In this document: positions 26,001 through 34,500 of the stretch, one piece after another
Layout: each line of letters opens with the position of its first letter
Numbering within the stretch: the stretch's first letter is position 1
Origin: Cinnamomum chago
Lineage: Eukaryota; Streptophyta; Magnoliopsida; Laurales; Lauraceae
DNA: 64,000 nt
NCBI GenBank assembly: GCA_038049695.1
Contig: CP142452.1
Location: 109,903,501-109,967,500 of the forward strand
Direction of reading: 5' to 3'
Position numbers and translations under genes: made by a program
Notes under the pieces: model-generated
What the model was told of the DNA's origin: nothing
The model's input: only the letters and a program-made list of their open reading frames with translations
Database searches by the model: none

Positions 26001-27136
26001 TACACGATTGTCAAAGAAACCAATTGTTCAGAAAGAAGAACTCATAAAAGAAGGCCAATGTTCCGAAGGACTTAATAGATGCTATGCATAAGTTCAAAGA
26101 AGAAAGCAATAAATACAGAAGTTGCATATGCTGTTGTGGCTCAAGAGGTCAAAGAACTTGAAGACGCCATGAAGGCTTCTGCATCTCCAGAAATTAAACA
26201 AGTATCGGTGGCAGCGCAACTTTAAGGATTTGAAGATTCCAATCATTCAAAAGTTGGGCCCCCCTAATATCATATTAATTATCACCAGAATCACAGTAAC
26301 AAAAATAAGGACCACTAAGCAATGAGTTAAAACGACCGCACAAAGTACCAGCATCAACATCGACGCATCCTGTTTTAGCTGTCGACGGCCAAATTCAAAA
26401 AAAAAAAAAAAAATGATACCGAGGAGCATATTACTAGTTAAAGCAAATAGTCTTAGGAAGTTCCGTGTCCATATTAGGGACAGAGGAATCCAGATTTACG
26501 CCCTACAAATCGATCAATAGGGGCCAGCCTATGATATCAAACCATGCAAAGTCACAGCACTTCCAAGTATTATCACTGGGCTAATTGGAATTGGGCCTGC
26601 AATCAGATGTAATATCACATGTAAACATACTTTAATTTTTAATTTCACTCCCTTTGCTTTTGTCTTTGTTTTAGTATTTTTTTAATCTCTTCACCATCTA
26701 TCTATTCCTATAATCGGTTACCATTAGCAAGTCATAAAGAATAGCTCTCAATAGAGAACAAAGATGCATGCTGCACTAATAATCTAAATAATTTCAAATC
26801 CAATCCAAGCGTAGATGAAATAGAAGAAGAAGGAAAGAAATAGAGAGATGGATGGATGGAAATGGAAACCGTGATTCCGAAGCCGATTCCAGAGATGACT
26901 AGGTTTTGGATGCCAACGGCAGCGAGAGCAAGAGTGCCAATGTGACCCGCAAAGGTCTGAGTGACAGACATCATTGAGTATTGAGAGATTGATGTCAGGA
27001 TTGCTGGTCCCGCAATGTACCAAAGCACCTTCACCTCCGTCCATGTCTTCCTCAGAATCTCCTCCTCTTCCTCTTCTCCTCCTTGCTTTCCTCCTCCTCC
27101 TCCTATTGCTTTTGGTTTTGGTAGCAATGGATCCAT
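16936..27136 (-). CDS. DTX-like: MATE efflux transporter (DETOXIFICATION family), 8 exons
   Basis: Coding exons on the minus strand: 27136-26870, 23889-23348, 20901-20815, 19305-19249, 18053-17815, 17530-17412, 17226-17140 and 17007-16936. They total 1470 nt with no frame break and encode 489 residues, the usual family size. All introns are GT..AG, and the 87-nt and 57-nt third and fourth exons match the classic plant MATE exon pattern as I recall it. Visible family signatures are [17 protein letters not shown] (from about residue 91), [17 protein letters not shown] (about 320) and [10 protein letters not shown] (398-407). Hydrophobic segments run throughout, as expected for 12 membrane spans. 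The acidic, Gly-rich N-terminus is cytosolic in type. These carriers exchange H+ or Na+ for organic cations, flavonoids or other solutes. The sequence resembles the DTX29/33-35 group, some of which act at the vacuole; substrate and membrane are not readable. Four of the introns exceed 1 kb because of inserted repeats. Confidence 0.93.
17140..17226 (-). CDS. MATE gene exon 7
   Basis: 29 residues from [15 protein letters not shown] to RTDWEKE, phase 0 at both ends, with a strong donor GAG|GTAAGC. It contains the last membrane span. Confidence 0.9.
17412..17530 (-). CDS. MATE gene exon 6
   Basis: 39 full codons after a split Gly. It runs from [20 protein letters not shown] to FNMGLE, with donor GAG|GTTAGT. 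The intron to exon 7 is only 185 bp. Confidence 0.9.
17815..18053 (-). CDS. MATE gene exon 5
   Basis: Begins with the hallmark [12 protein letters not shown] and ends at SSIQPVLS plus one base of a Gly codon. The acceptor is TTTGCCAG. Confidence 0.92.
19249..19305 (-). CDS. MATE gene exon 4 (57 nt)
   Basis: Encodes [18 protein letters not shown] with phase 2 at both ends. Acceptor CTGCAG, donor AG|GTGTGC. Too short to be found without its neighbours. Confidence 0.9.
19490..19745 (+). mobile_element. RTE-type non-LTR retrotransposon 3' tail (fragment)
   Basis: Lies in MATE intron 3. It ends with TTGGGACAAGGCTTTGATGA, the well-known shared 3' end of plant RTE LINEs and Au-like SINEs. Upstream sequence still shows decayed coding in the style of the RTE C-terminus, for example around AAATCGGATGGAGAAAC. 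It has several stops and is non-functional. Confidence 0.55.
20165..20237 (+). mobile_element. RTE/Au-SINE type 3' tail (fragment)
   Basis: ATTCATGTGGCCGACCCCAA followed by TAGTTGGGACAAGG and a GATGATG end is diagnostic of the RTE/Au-like 3' tail. It is a second, independent copy in MATE intron 3, about 430 bp from the first. Confidence 0.65.
20815..20901 (-). CDS. MATE gene exon 3 (87 nt)
   Basis: Encodes [19 protein letters not shown] through VDAASI. Acceptor TCTTGCAG, donor AG|GTGAGT, phase 2 at both ends. Confidence 0.9.
23050..23280. mobile_element. Tourist-like MITE (PIF/Harbinger), 231 bp
   Basis: Lies in MATE intron 2. Imperfect terminal inverted repeats: left GAGCATGTTTGTCTAGCAGC, right (reverse complement) GGGTACATTTGTGTAGCGCT. 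TAA flanks both ends (23047-23049 and 23281-23283), the 3-bp duplication expected of this superfamily. Interior blocks such as GGAAAACCATTTC also occur in the larger element at 54810-55341. Confidence 0.7.
23348..23889 (-). CDS. MATE gene exon 2
   Basis: 542 nt, starting [18 protein letters not shown] and ending SVASAVMI plus two bases. The acceptor is TTTTTGCAG and the donor ATATG|GTTAGT. This is the largest exon, covering about five membrane spans. The open frame continues a little on both sides, but only these sites keep the family alignment. Confidence 0.92.
24602..24731 (+). mobile_element. tRNA-derived SINE, 130 bp, with 11-bp target duplication
   Basis: Lies in MATE intron 1 and is flanked by AGTGAGACATG on both sides (24591-24601 and 24732-24742). 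It carries a tRNA-like A box (TGGTTGAGTGGTG, about 24620) and a B-box-like GGATCGGTCCC (about 24661), then an A-rich end. Relatives lie at 13735-13870 (+) and 42117-42250 (minus). It is non-coding and would be moved by a LINE partner. Confidence 0.72.
25332..26225 (+). pseudogene. Possible decayed coding sequence inside MATE intron 1, antisense to it
   Basis: On the plus strand a reading frame with protein-like composition runs from about 25332 (an 83-residue open stretch rich in Trp, ending before TAG at 25580). It continues after that stop and a TGA in the same frame to [10 protein letters not shown] near 25850. Further gene-like phrases follow in shifted frames (for example VKELEDAM near 26150). 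I do not recognise the family. The lack of introns, the in-frame stops and the frame changes fit an old retrocopy. A phrase GGCACTACAGTTATATATT occurs twice (about 25580 and 25640). Confidence 0.3.
26870..27136 (-). CDS. MATE gene exon 1
   Basis: 89 residues. It starts with a Gly/Glu-rich cytosolic stretch (GGGGG, then EEEEEE) and then the first spans, ending [12 protein letters not shown]. The donor is ACG|GTTTCC, which is weaker than consensus but gives the in-phase joint to [11 protein letters not shown]. The ATG at 27136 lies about 100 bp after a GA-repeat leader. Confidence 0.88.
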
Positions 27137-27232
27137 TGCTCTCTTGCTCCTCTGCGCCGCTCACACTTTCCACGCCCTAATCCAACTTGCTCTCTGAGCT
27201 CGAGCTCTCTCTCTCTGATCCCTCTCTTATGT

Positions 27233-27235
<3 letters not shown>

Positions 27236-27269
<34 letters not shown>
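27236..27269. repeat. (CT)n microsatellite in the MATE gene leader
   Basis: About 17 CT units, read as (GA)n in the MATE 5' leader, 100 bp upstream of its ATG and just downstream of its TATA-like box. Confidence 0.85.
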
Positions 27270-27271
<2 letters not shown>

Positions 27272-27275
27272 ATCA
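27267..27275 (-). promoter_or_regulatory. TATA-like box of the MATE gene
   Basis: On the minus strand TGATATAAG stands directly before the GA repeat, about 135 bp upstream of the start codon, a normal distance for a short leader. Confidence 0.4.
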
Positions 27276-27276
27276 T

Positions 27277-28040
27277 TTTAATGCGGCGGCCCAAGTCCCA
27301 ACCTCCAATAATTTAAGAAAACTCCAGCCCCAACGTCTCCACCAAAAAAATAAATTAGAAAACGGTGGATACCTTTCAGACATCGATAGATCGAAACGTC
27401 GAAGGAGGTTATAACAGCACATTATCTGGAACATGCTAATTTTGTTAAGCCTTCACAAAAACTTTGACAGTTTTTATCATTTAGATTTTAGAGGTATCCA
27501 CAATCGTCCATACATATTTTAATTTTAATTGTCCTTGGATTACATATTCGTTATAGGACCCCACCCTACTTTTTATTTAAATAATAATGTGGATGCAGTT
27601 GATATGGTTCATGTGGTATAATACATACGTGTGTGGACAGGATACATTTACTCAATCTAAACTTATTTTTATTAAAGTGGGCCTGAGCCCCTAACGTCAT
27701 TATTTATATAGTTTACCGAAATATACTGCTAACTAGGTTGACAAATCACCAACTGAATTAAACCATGTTGACAAATATAATTAATTCTTTCTCTTTGTTT
27801 TTTTTAGGTAGAAGGTTACTAAAGAAGTTAAAAATGTCTTTGTATGCTTGGATCATTGCTAATATTTAAGGGATTATTGTACGTATTCGACAATTAGAAA
27901 GTCAAATCATTTCCTGGGATATTCATATGACCCACCAATGTCCATTCCTACTCAGATTTTCATGATCCGCTTCTATCGAAATTGTTGCAAGGGGTCATTA
28001 ATTTATGAACCCGTGCTACATGAGCTCTATGTTAGCAAGT
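27277..28040. other. Intergenic, upstream of the MATE gene
   Basis: AT-rich, no gene seen. It includes the likely distal promoter of the minus-strand MATE gene. Confidence 0.35.
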
Positions 28041-28136
28041 GACATGAAGTGATTAGTGATAAAATAGAAAGCAGTTAAGCAGGTCGTCGACATGAAGTGA
28101 TTAGTGATAAAATAGAAAGCAGTTAAGCAGGTCGTC
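28041..28136. repeat. Exact 48-bp tandem duplication
   Basis: The unit beginning GACATGAAGTGATTAGTGAT and ending GCAGGTCGTC occurs twice back to back without a mismatch (28041-28088 and 28089-28136), so the duplication is recent. Confidence 0.95.
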
Positions 28137-28539
28137 GACTGCTGATAGTGGGGGTGGGGCGCTAACTTATCCTCGGTGGTAGTCCATGCACCGTCCATCA
28201 TGTTGAACACATGGAAAAGGACAGAAAGTCCACTTGGACAGAGGGGGGACCGAATTCTGTCCACGTAGCACAGCTGGGAAAAGAAAGCAACGTCTCATGA
28301 GGACGTGAGGTTGGCCTGTGGTTGTTGTCCGCATCCTCTCATTAAAGTATAGCAATCTCCCACGCTTTGCATGTGGAATGCTGGAACTCACCCCTCTGGG
28401 CGTACAATTTTTTCTTACTTTATCTCTTATGTTTTTTAAAAGAAATAATTCTATTGTATAATTATTTCTTATGTCTTACCTTTTAAAGTATATCATTTAA
28501 ATATTCTAAATCCCCTACTGGTCCTAGAGGTTGGTTCCA

Positions 28540-29580
28540 TGTTTTCAATCTCAAAAAAAGTATCTCCACTTTATAATTCTTAAAAGTGGATAACATGGTT
28601 TCAATAATAAAAGGTGGGCCCGTATTATAATTTTATAATGGCGAGACCGCATTAAAAATCCTATGAATGTAGCTCTATCTTCTAATTTATAAAGGTATGC
28701 ACCACGTTATAATTTCTAAGAGTAATGCTACTTGGACAAACTTTTTGGCCAGAATTTTGGCCAACCCATATGGTTTCCATTGAATATCACTATGATATTC
28801 AATGAAAACCATATGGGTTGGCCAAAATTCTGGCCAAAAAGTTTGTCCAAGTAGACTTTTTGAATTTCTAAAGGTGAGTCTCATGTCTACAATCACAGAA
28901 AAGGTGGCCCCACTTTATAATTCTTTAAGGTGATCATATGGTCGCAATCACAAATTGTAGAACCACATTGTAAATCCTATGAATGTGGGCCCACATTATG
29001 AATCCTATAAATGTAGCATCATATTCAGATTTCTAAAGGTGAGTACCACATTGTAATTTTTTAAAGGTGGGTCACGTGTTTACAATTACAAAAAAAATGG
29101 CCCCCACATTATAATTCCTATAAAGTGGACCCACATTGTAAATCTTATGAAAGTACTGCACTCATGTTCAAATTTATAAAGGTGGGCACCACATTATAAT
29201 TTCTAAAGGTATGTCATGTGTCCACAATCACAAAAAATGTGGCTCCACTTTGTCATTCATAAATGTTGGTCACATGGTCACGACCACAAAAGGTGGACCC
29301 ACATTATAAATCCTATTAATGTGGGGCCCATATTCTAATTTCTAAATGTGGTACCATGTTGTAATTTCTAAACGTGTATCACATATTTACATTCACGAAA
29401 GGTGGCCCAACATTAAAATTCCTATAAAGGTGGGCCTACATTGTTAATCTTATGAAAATGGGTTCCATGTTTTAATTTTTAAAGGTGGGTACCACATTGT
29501 AATTACTACAGCTGGGTCTCATATACGATAATAATAGAGCATATAAACAATAAAAGGTGGGTCTCTAATTATAAATCATA
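28540..29580. repeat. Degenerate tandem array, unit roughly 150-180 bp
   Basis: Recurring phrases in fixed order are ACAATCACAAAA, GGTGGCCCCACTTTATAATTC, CCCACATTGTAAATC(C/T)TATGAA, and TTTCTAAAGGTGGGTACCACA. The first phrase recurs at about 28549, 28890, 29073, 29223 and 29384. Units contain shorter internal repeats of (A)AAGGTGGG plus (C)ACATTATAA, so the array has higher-order structure. A MITE at 28720-28862 interrupts it. It is non-coding. Confidence 0.7.
28720..28862. mobile_element. Near-perfect hairpin MITE with 9-bp target duplication (Mutator-like)
   Basis: Two 62-bp arms (28728-28789 and 28793-28854) are reverse complements with one mismatch around a 3-nt loop CTA. The element is flanked by AATTTCTAA at 28711-28719 and 28863-28871. 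A 9-bp duplication is the mark of Mutator-superfamily transposition. The outermost 8 bases on each side pair poorly. It has no coding capacity. Confidence 0.75.
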
Positions 29581-30084
29581 CGTCCGCTCCTTATATCAAA
29601 ACTTTTATAATGTTAACAAACAAGTTCAGTACAGCATATTCTTAGTAAATTAATTTAATATAATGATGCCAAATAAGTTGCGCAAATTATAGCTTCGGCA
29701 CAATATGATCTCGGCACAACCTGATCCGAGCATAAAATTGGAAACAACATAAGAACGATGCCAAACGGGCCTTACCTGCTAATTATCGAAACCATTAAAA
29801 TTGAATGTTATTTAGTCAGTAGTATATTCTCTCATTTTATTTTAATAGGAGTCGATCCTACCGTAAGATTGAATAGATAATTAAAAATATAAGTAATGTC
29901 CAAGAGTATGCTAAATTATTAGTTATTTACGATGGACCTAACTTCTTTTAAATTAAAACTTGAGAATATACCACCGGAGGGGGGTGATATTAAATTCTAA
30001 CATTTTGGGTTATCAAAAGGTGGGCTAGACAGTGGAGTTCCACAAATTCTACTTACGACAAGCGTGCGGGAGACTGCTTTGAGG
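29581..30084. other. Intergenic, no gene seen
   Basis: AT-rich stretch after the tandem array, without a supported feature. Confidence 0.4.
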
Positions 30085-30504
30085 TGGGGGTGTAAATCGG
30101 GCCGTGATGTGCCGACATGGCCCGCTTTGAGGCCAGCCCAGTCGTGTCTAGGCCATGTCATGCCCAGCCCATATGCCTTTCTTTTTTTATATATATACAA
30201 ATCAAAGAGGTTTTATGGACTTTGAGGGGTCTCACCTTGAAATAAAGTTGAATAAATGCATAAATATTGATGCTAATTTACAAATAAAAAACAAAGATTT
30301 TATACATTAAAAAAAACATGTATTTTTTATATAAAATGTCATATCGGGCCTGCTGGGCCGTGCCCCGGCCCAGGCACCTTGGTCCAGCATAGCCCACGTT
30401 GTTGGTCGTGCAGGGCCGGCATGGTCAATATGGTCAACGAGCTATGCCGGCCCACAACATAATTTTTTTCATGGAGGCACGGCTCGACCCAATTTACACC
30501 CCTA
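30085..30504. mobile_element. Non-autonomous hAT element, 420 bp
   Basis: The left end is TGGGGGTGTAAATCGGGCC and the right end (reverse complement) is TAGGGGTGTAAATTGGGTC, a classic plant hAT terminal repeat. Both ends are flanked by the 8-bp duplication CTTTGAGG (30077-30084 and 30505-30512). The interior is GGGCC-rich with AT-rich middle sequence and no transposase. Confidence 0.8.
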
Positions 30505-30512
30505 CTTTGAGG

Positions 30513-30859
30513 ATTTGCACTCTGTATTTATGCCCTTTGAACAAAGAGAAAAGGGGCAAAAAAAAAAAAAAAAAACCACACACACACTTTGGTAGGTTAG
30601 GGAAAACCGAACAACTCACCACCCTGGAAAGGAATTTTTATCGCTGAGTATTTATATAGCTGAAGATTTCTCATATTATGGTTGGTAATGTGTGGGGTAA
30701 AAAAAAAAAACATGTGGGGGTGTTTGTAAAATTGAAGATTATCCTCTAAGATAGACTAGAGATTGGAGCCCCACTTTGTGCATAAGAAGAGCATTGCGTT
30801 GTACTATAAGGACCTTGCATTGTAGCTTTGCCTACTTTTCCTCCTTTCCTTCCCAACGA
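30513..30859. other. Intergenic, no gene seen
   Basis: Contains an A run (about 30557-30575) followed by ACACACACAC and a second A run (about 30699). No gene. Confidence 0.4.
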
Positions 30860-31054
30860 CTTTTTTTATTTATAACGCAGGTTCTCAGCCCTTTGGGCCA
30901 GAATAATCCCTGCGGGCCCAGGAGAGAAAGCCGGGTAAAATTCCCCTTGTGGCCCCAATGTGATAGTGTAGTTTCAAACCCATAACCTCCTGGTGTAAAT
31001 TGTGGTCATAGGCCAACTAAGCTAACCCTCAGGGTGCCTAGGCAAACCATGGTC
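30860..31054 (-). mobile_element. tRNA-derived SINE (second family), minus strand
   Basis: Read on the minus strand it starts near GGACCATGGTTTGC. It shows an intact tRNA-type A box (GGTTAGCTTAGTTGG, about 31009-31025) and a B-box-like ATGGGTTTGAAAC (about 30970-30983), and it ends in ATAAATAAAAAAAG near 30860. Its head (about 45 bp) is present a second time at 34456-34500, beyond an LTR insertion. Confidence 0.55.
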
Positions 31055-31059
31055 CTAGG

Positions 31060-34000
31060 TGATGAGCGTTAAATATTGCATATTATACTCATCATTAGTC
31101 CGAATTTTATCGGCATCTCATATGCATATCATTTGCCTTACACAGAGATTTTATCATTCTATCACATTAACGGATTATCGTATTGTCATGTATAAATCTA
31201 ATTATTTGTAGCGTATTTTTATGTAATTTCTCTTGTGTAGGTGGACCTTGCGACTATCCCAACATTCCGGCTAGTGTCCCAAGCCATCAAGAAGAGATTT
31301 CAATAAAGAAATTACATGAAGAAATCTTAGGAAGTGTTGAAGAATTCCAAAATAAGAAGAGAAGACTTTATGAATAAAAGAAGTCATTTTCTAAGACAAA
31401 TGATTGGTTGGTGTATTGGTTGGAGCTTGTGTTGGTATGGAATAGGTTATATATGGGTTCAAATCATAACAATTGCATATTATTTGTTTTTACATCCAAC
31501 TCATCTCTCCATGTGAAAGGATATGAGCCAATCAAAGTCTCCAAGTTGAAGGATCACATAAAGCAAAAGGCACATATGCTTTTGAAAGGAAAGTTTGTTG
31601 CAACCAATCAAATTGAAGTTACAAATGTTTTTGTAGAGTGAAGGGGGAGATCTTTTGGCAAGTTAGTCTTCTTGCAATTTTATTTTTACTTTTATATTGT
31701 AATTAGGAGCTTCTTTGTAACTAATTTAGAGAGAGTGTGTAATTGAACGTCATTAATGAAGATTTGGAGCTCTTTCTTGATGTTTAGTGGTTAAGACTCT
31801 TGGATTAAGCTCTCCTTTTGAAGTTAAGTAATGTGATTAGTTTAATTTTGATGAGAATGAAAAATGTTATATTTTTCTCTATTAATATTTAGTCCTTTGT
31901 ACCTATTTGATGTCTAATTTCACTCATTATTCTTATATTTTGATTTAGGATGCAATTGGAGGGCTAAGCGCGAAACGAAGTTAATTGGGCAATTTTAGAT
32001 GAATTTTCGCATCGCTTCGCAAGCTGGGCATAACTCTCTCATCCGAGCTCCGGTGGAGACGATTCAAAATACTGTGGAATGTCTAAAGAAGGTGATCATA
32101 GTTGATGCTGAATGGACGGAACTGATTCGGAACCGGGTCTTGTTTATAAGAAATCAAGCAGAAGGGCATTATGGTAAATTTGAAGAAATCAGGAGTTCGT
32201 CTAAACATATCCAATAATGGGCTCATAGTGTGCAGAACGAAAAATAGTGCAACTTTAATTCTTGGGTTGAGTCCAACAGAAACCTGAATAGGAAGATATC
32301 ATCAAAGAGAAGATTGTAATAAGTTTTTATTTAATTTTTCTCTCTCCTGTTTCCGCATTAACCAATTCTACCCATGTATTTCTTTAGCCACAATTGTCCC
32401 TCACGTCACTTTCCTTCTCGTCTTTCTAATTTTTCTTTTCACTTTCTAATCCTCATCCAACACCAACCGCCCATACATATCTCTTGTTCCAGCCACTATT
32501 TTCTCTCCACCTCACCCTTTCCCATTAAAACTCTCCCATCTCACGGTTGGGATGTCCTTCAGACCATCTCTCTCAATCCCACCATATCTTACAAGCAATT
32601 CTATCAATATCATGCCTCTCATCCTCTCATCCACGTGTCTTATTCCAGCCCTACCTCTCCACTCTATATGAATCTACCTCTCCACTCTATATGAATCGAT
32701 CCCCACATCCTCTTTGCACCCACGATTTCTCTCCATATCTCTCTTTTTCTCTCTTCTTTCTCCCTTCTTTTTCCATTTAATTTATTTTTGCAAGTTAGCA
32801 TGCCCTGCGTGGCTAATTTTCTGTAAGGAGACTGAAGCCTCGGAATAAATACTGTGAGATCTAATTTATTTTCATTGTTCAATGTATGCTTTGAATATGG
32901 GTTGTTCTTCTATGCTTAATTTGTTATCATGATTGTTTCGTTAAATTGCTAGGATGCATACTAGTATATTTTTCGCTGCAATCTACAGCTAAATTAGAAA
33001 TCAAATCCGTAATTGTTTGATCCCTCAAATTTGCGAAGCATCTGATATTTAATAATTTACTGCGTCAGTAATTGTTAGATATTAGGAAGAGCACTTGGCT
33101 AAATTAAATGCAACCGCGTGTGCTTGTGTTATTTGGGTTCATTGATCTCTCTAATTTTAATGCTTTTACTAAATCAAATCTATAGCGCTTGTCTTAGGTT
33201 GTTTAGTAATTAGGGTTAATTAGAGCGCGTGTTTTCTAATTAACTAATTGAGGAGTTAGGAATTTAATTCTAATGATGAATATTCAAAGTGTTAATTGAT
33301 TTATTTTTGCATCAATTATCAGTTTTGAATTTCCGATGGTGGATGTTAACTTTGACCAATGCTTGCTCATTTGATTGAATTCGTTACCTTATTGCTCTTT
33401 ATTTGTTTTTATTTGTTTTTGCTTCCAGTATAATCAAAACCCCCATCTTTGATCACATAGCATAAAACTTGGTTAGACACTCTCTGAGGGGACGATCCTT
33501 ACTCGCACTACTACATTTATTATTTTTGGAGTAAAGGTTTTATTATATTTGGGTGCCGGCGACAGCACGACCAAATTTCATGCATTTTTTAGTTTAAATT
33601 CCTTACTTGTGCCTTAATTGATTAGTAGATTTTAGATCTAATTGTGTTAATCTCTCTCATTTCTCATGCTCTATCTCTACACTTGATGCTTTGATAATCT
33701 CAATTGATGCTTTGTAGTTGGATTAAGTTCTCTCACATAGCATGCTCTAGAGTTCTTATCTTTGATCTTTTGTAACTTGATTTTGATGATTAATTGTTAG
33801 GGTAGTTAGGTTATGATTTAGAATCTTGGCTTTTTTTATTTTATTTACTTTGATCTTCATTGCTATATCATCCAATCTAATTAGGCAAGAGATTGCTAAT
33901 TGGATTGTAGATTTGGAAATTGAATTAGAACATGCATTGTTTGAATTAATTACATACTTAGTGGATTTTGGATTGCCTAATCTCTTCTTTTTATTGTTGT

Positions 34001-34454
34001 TAATTTTAATCCTTGTTTTATTTGTTATTTTCACTTTTAGATTGTTAGATCCACATTTCAAATCACTTGCTTTAAAACCCTACACATTTCACACCACATC
34101 TTCATATTAAATCCTCCATTTCCACCACCACTCATCCACTAGTTTAGTGTAATTTGTTAGATTTCATTAATGTCATTCTTTAGATTGTTAGTTAGAGTAG
34201 TTTAGTTGTTATTTTAGTTTTGTTTCACATTCAAATTAGTTTAATTCCATTTTTTCACTCATAGTTTAGTAGTTTTAAATTGCTCACTTCAATTTCTATA
34301 TTAGCTATATCTTAGTTCAACTCTCACTTAAATTGGGTTCATTGCTTTTTCCATCCTCTCCTCGTGGGAACGATAATCCGGACTCTTTTTGCCCCTTACT
34401 ACTTGACGACACCGTAGTCCTGCGGTTAAGCGTTACACGTCTAAGTGTCGATCA
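31060..34454. mobile_element. LTR retrotransposon remnant / long solo LTR, 5-bp target duplication CTAGG
   Basis: It starts TGATGAGCGTTAAATATTGC, a typical opening of plant gypsy-type LTRs, and ends TAAGTGTCGATCA. TGAT and ATCA are the inverted termini. CTAGG lies on both sides (31055-31059 and 34455-34459). The interior has no intact gag or pol. A coding-like scrap lies at about 31240-31640. Another LTR-end-like sequence (GACGATCCTTACTCGC...GCCGGCGACAGCACG, about 33490-33570) lies inside, so it may be a nested composite rather than one LTR. Whether it is solo LTR or shrunken element is open. Confidence 0.6.
32651..32696. repeat. Exact 23-bp tandem duplication
   Basis: CTACCTCTCCACTCTATATG plus AAT occurs twice in a row inside the LTR remnant. 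Confidence 0.9.
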
Positions 34455-34455
34455 C

Positions 34456-34500
34456 TAGGCCAACTAAGCTAACCCTCCGGGTGCAAACCATGGTCCAGCA
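34456..34500 (-). mobile_element. Second SINE head, separated by the LTR insertion
   Basis: Minus-strand GGACCATGGTTTGCACCC..GGGTTAGCTTAGTTGGCC repeats the head of the SINE at 30860-31054. Removing the LTR element and one CTAGG places the two heads in direct tandem. Confidence 0.55.
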
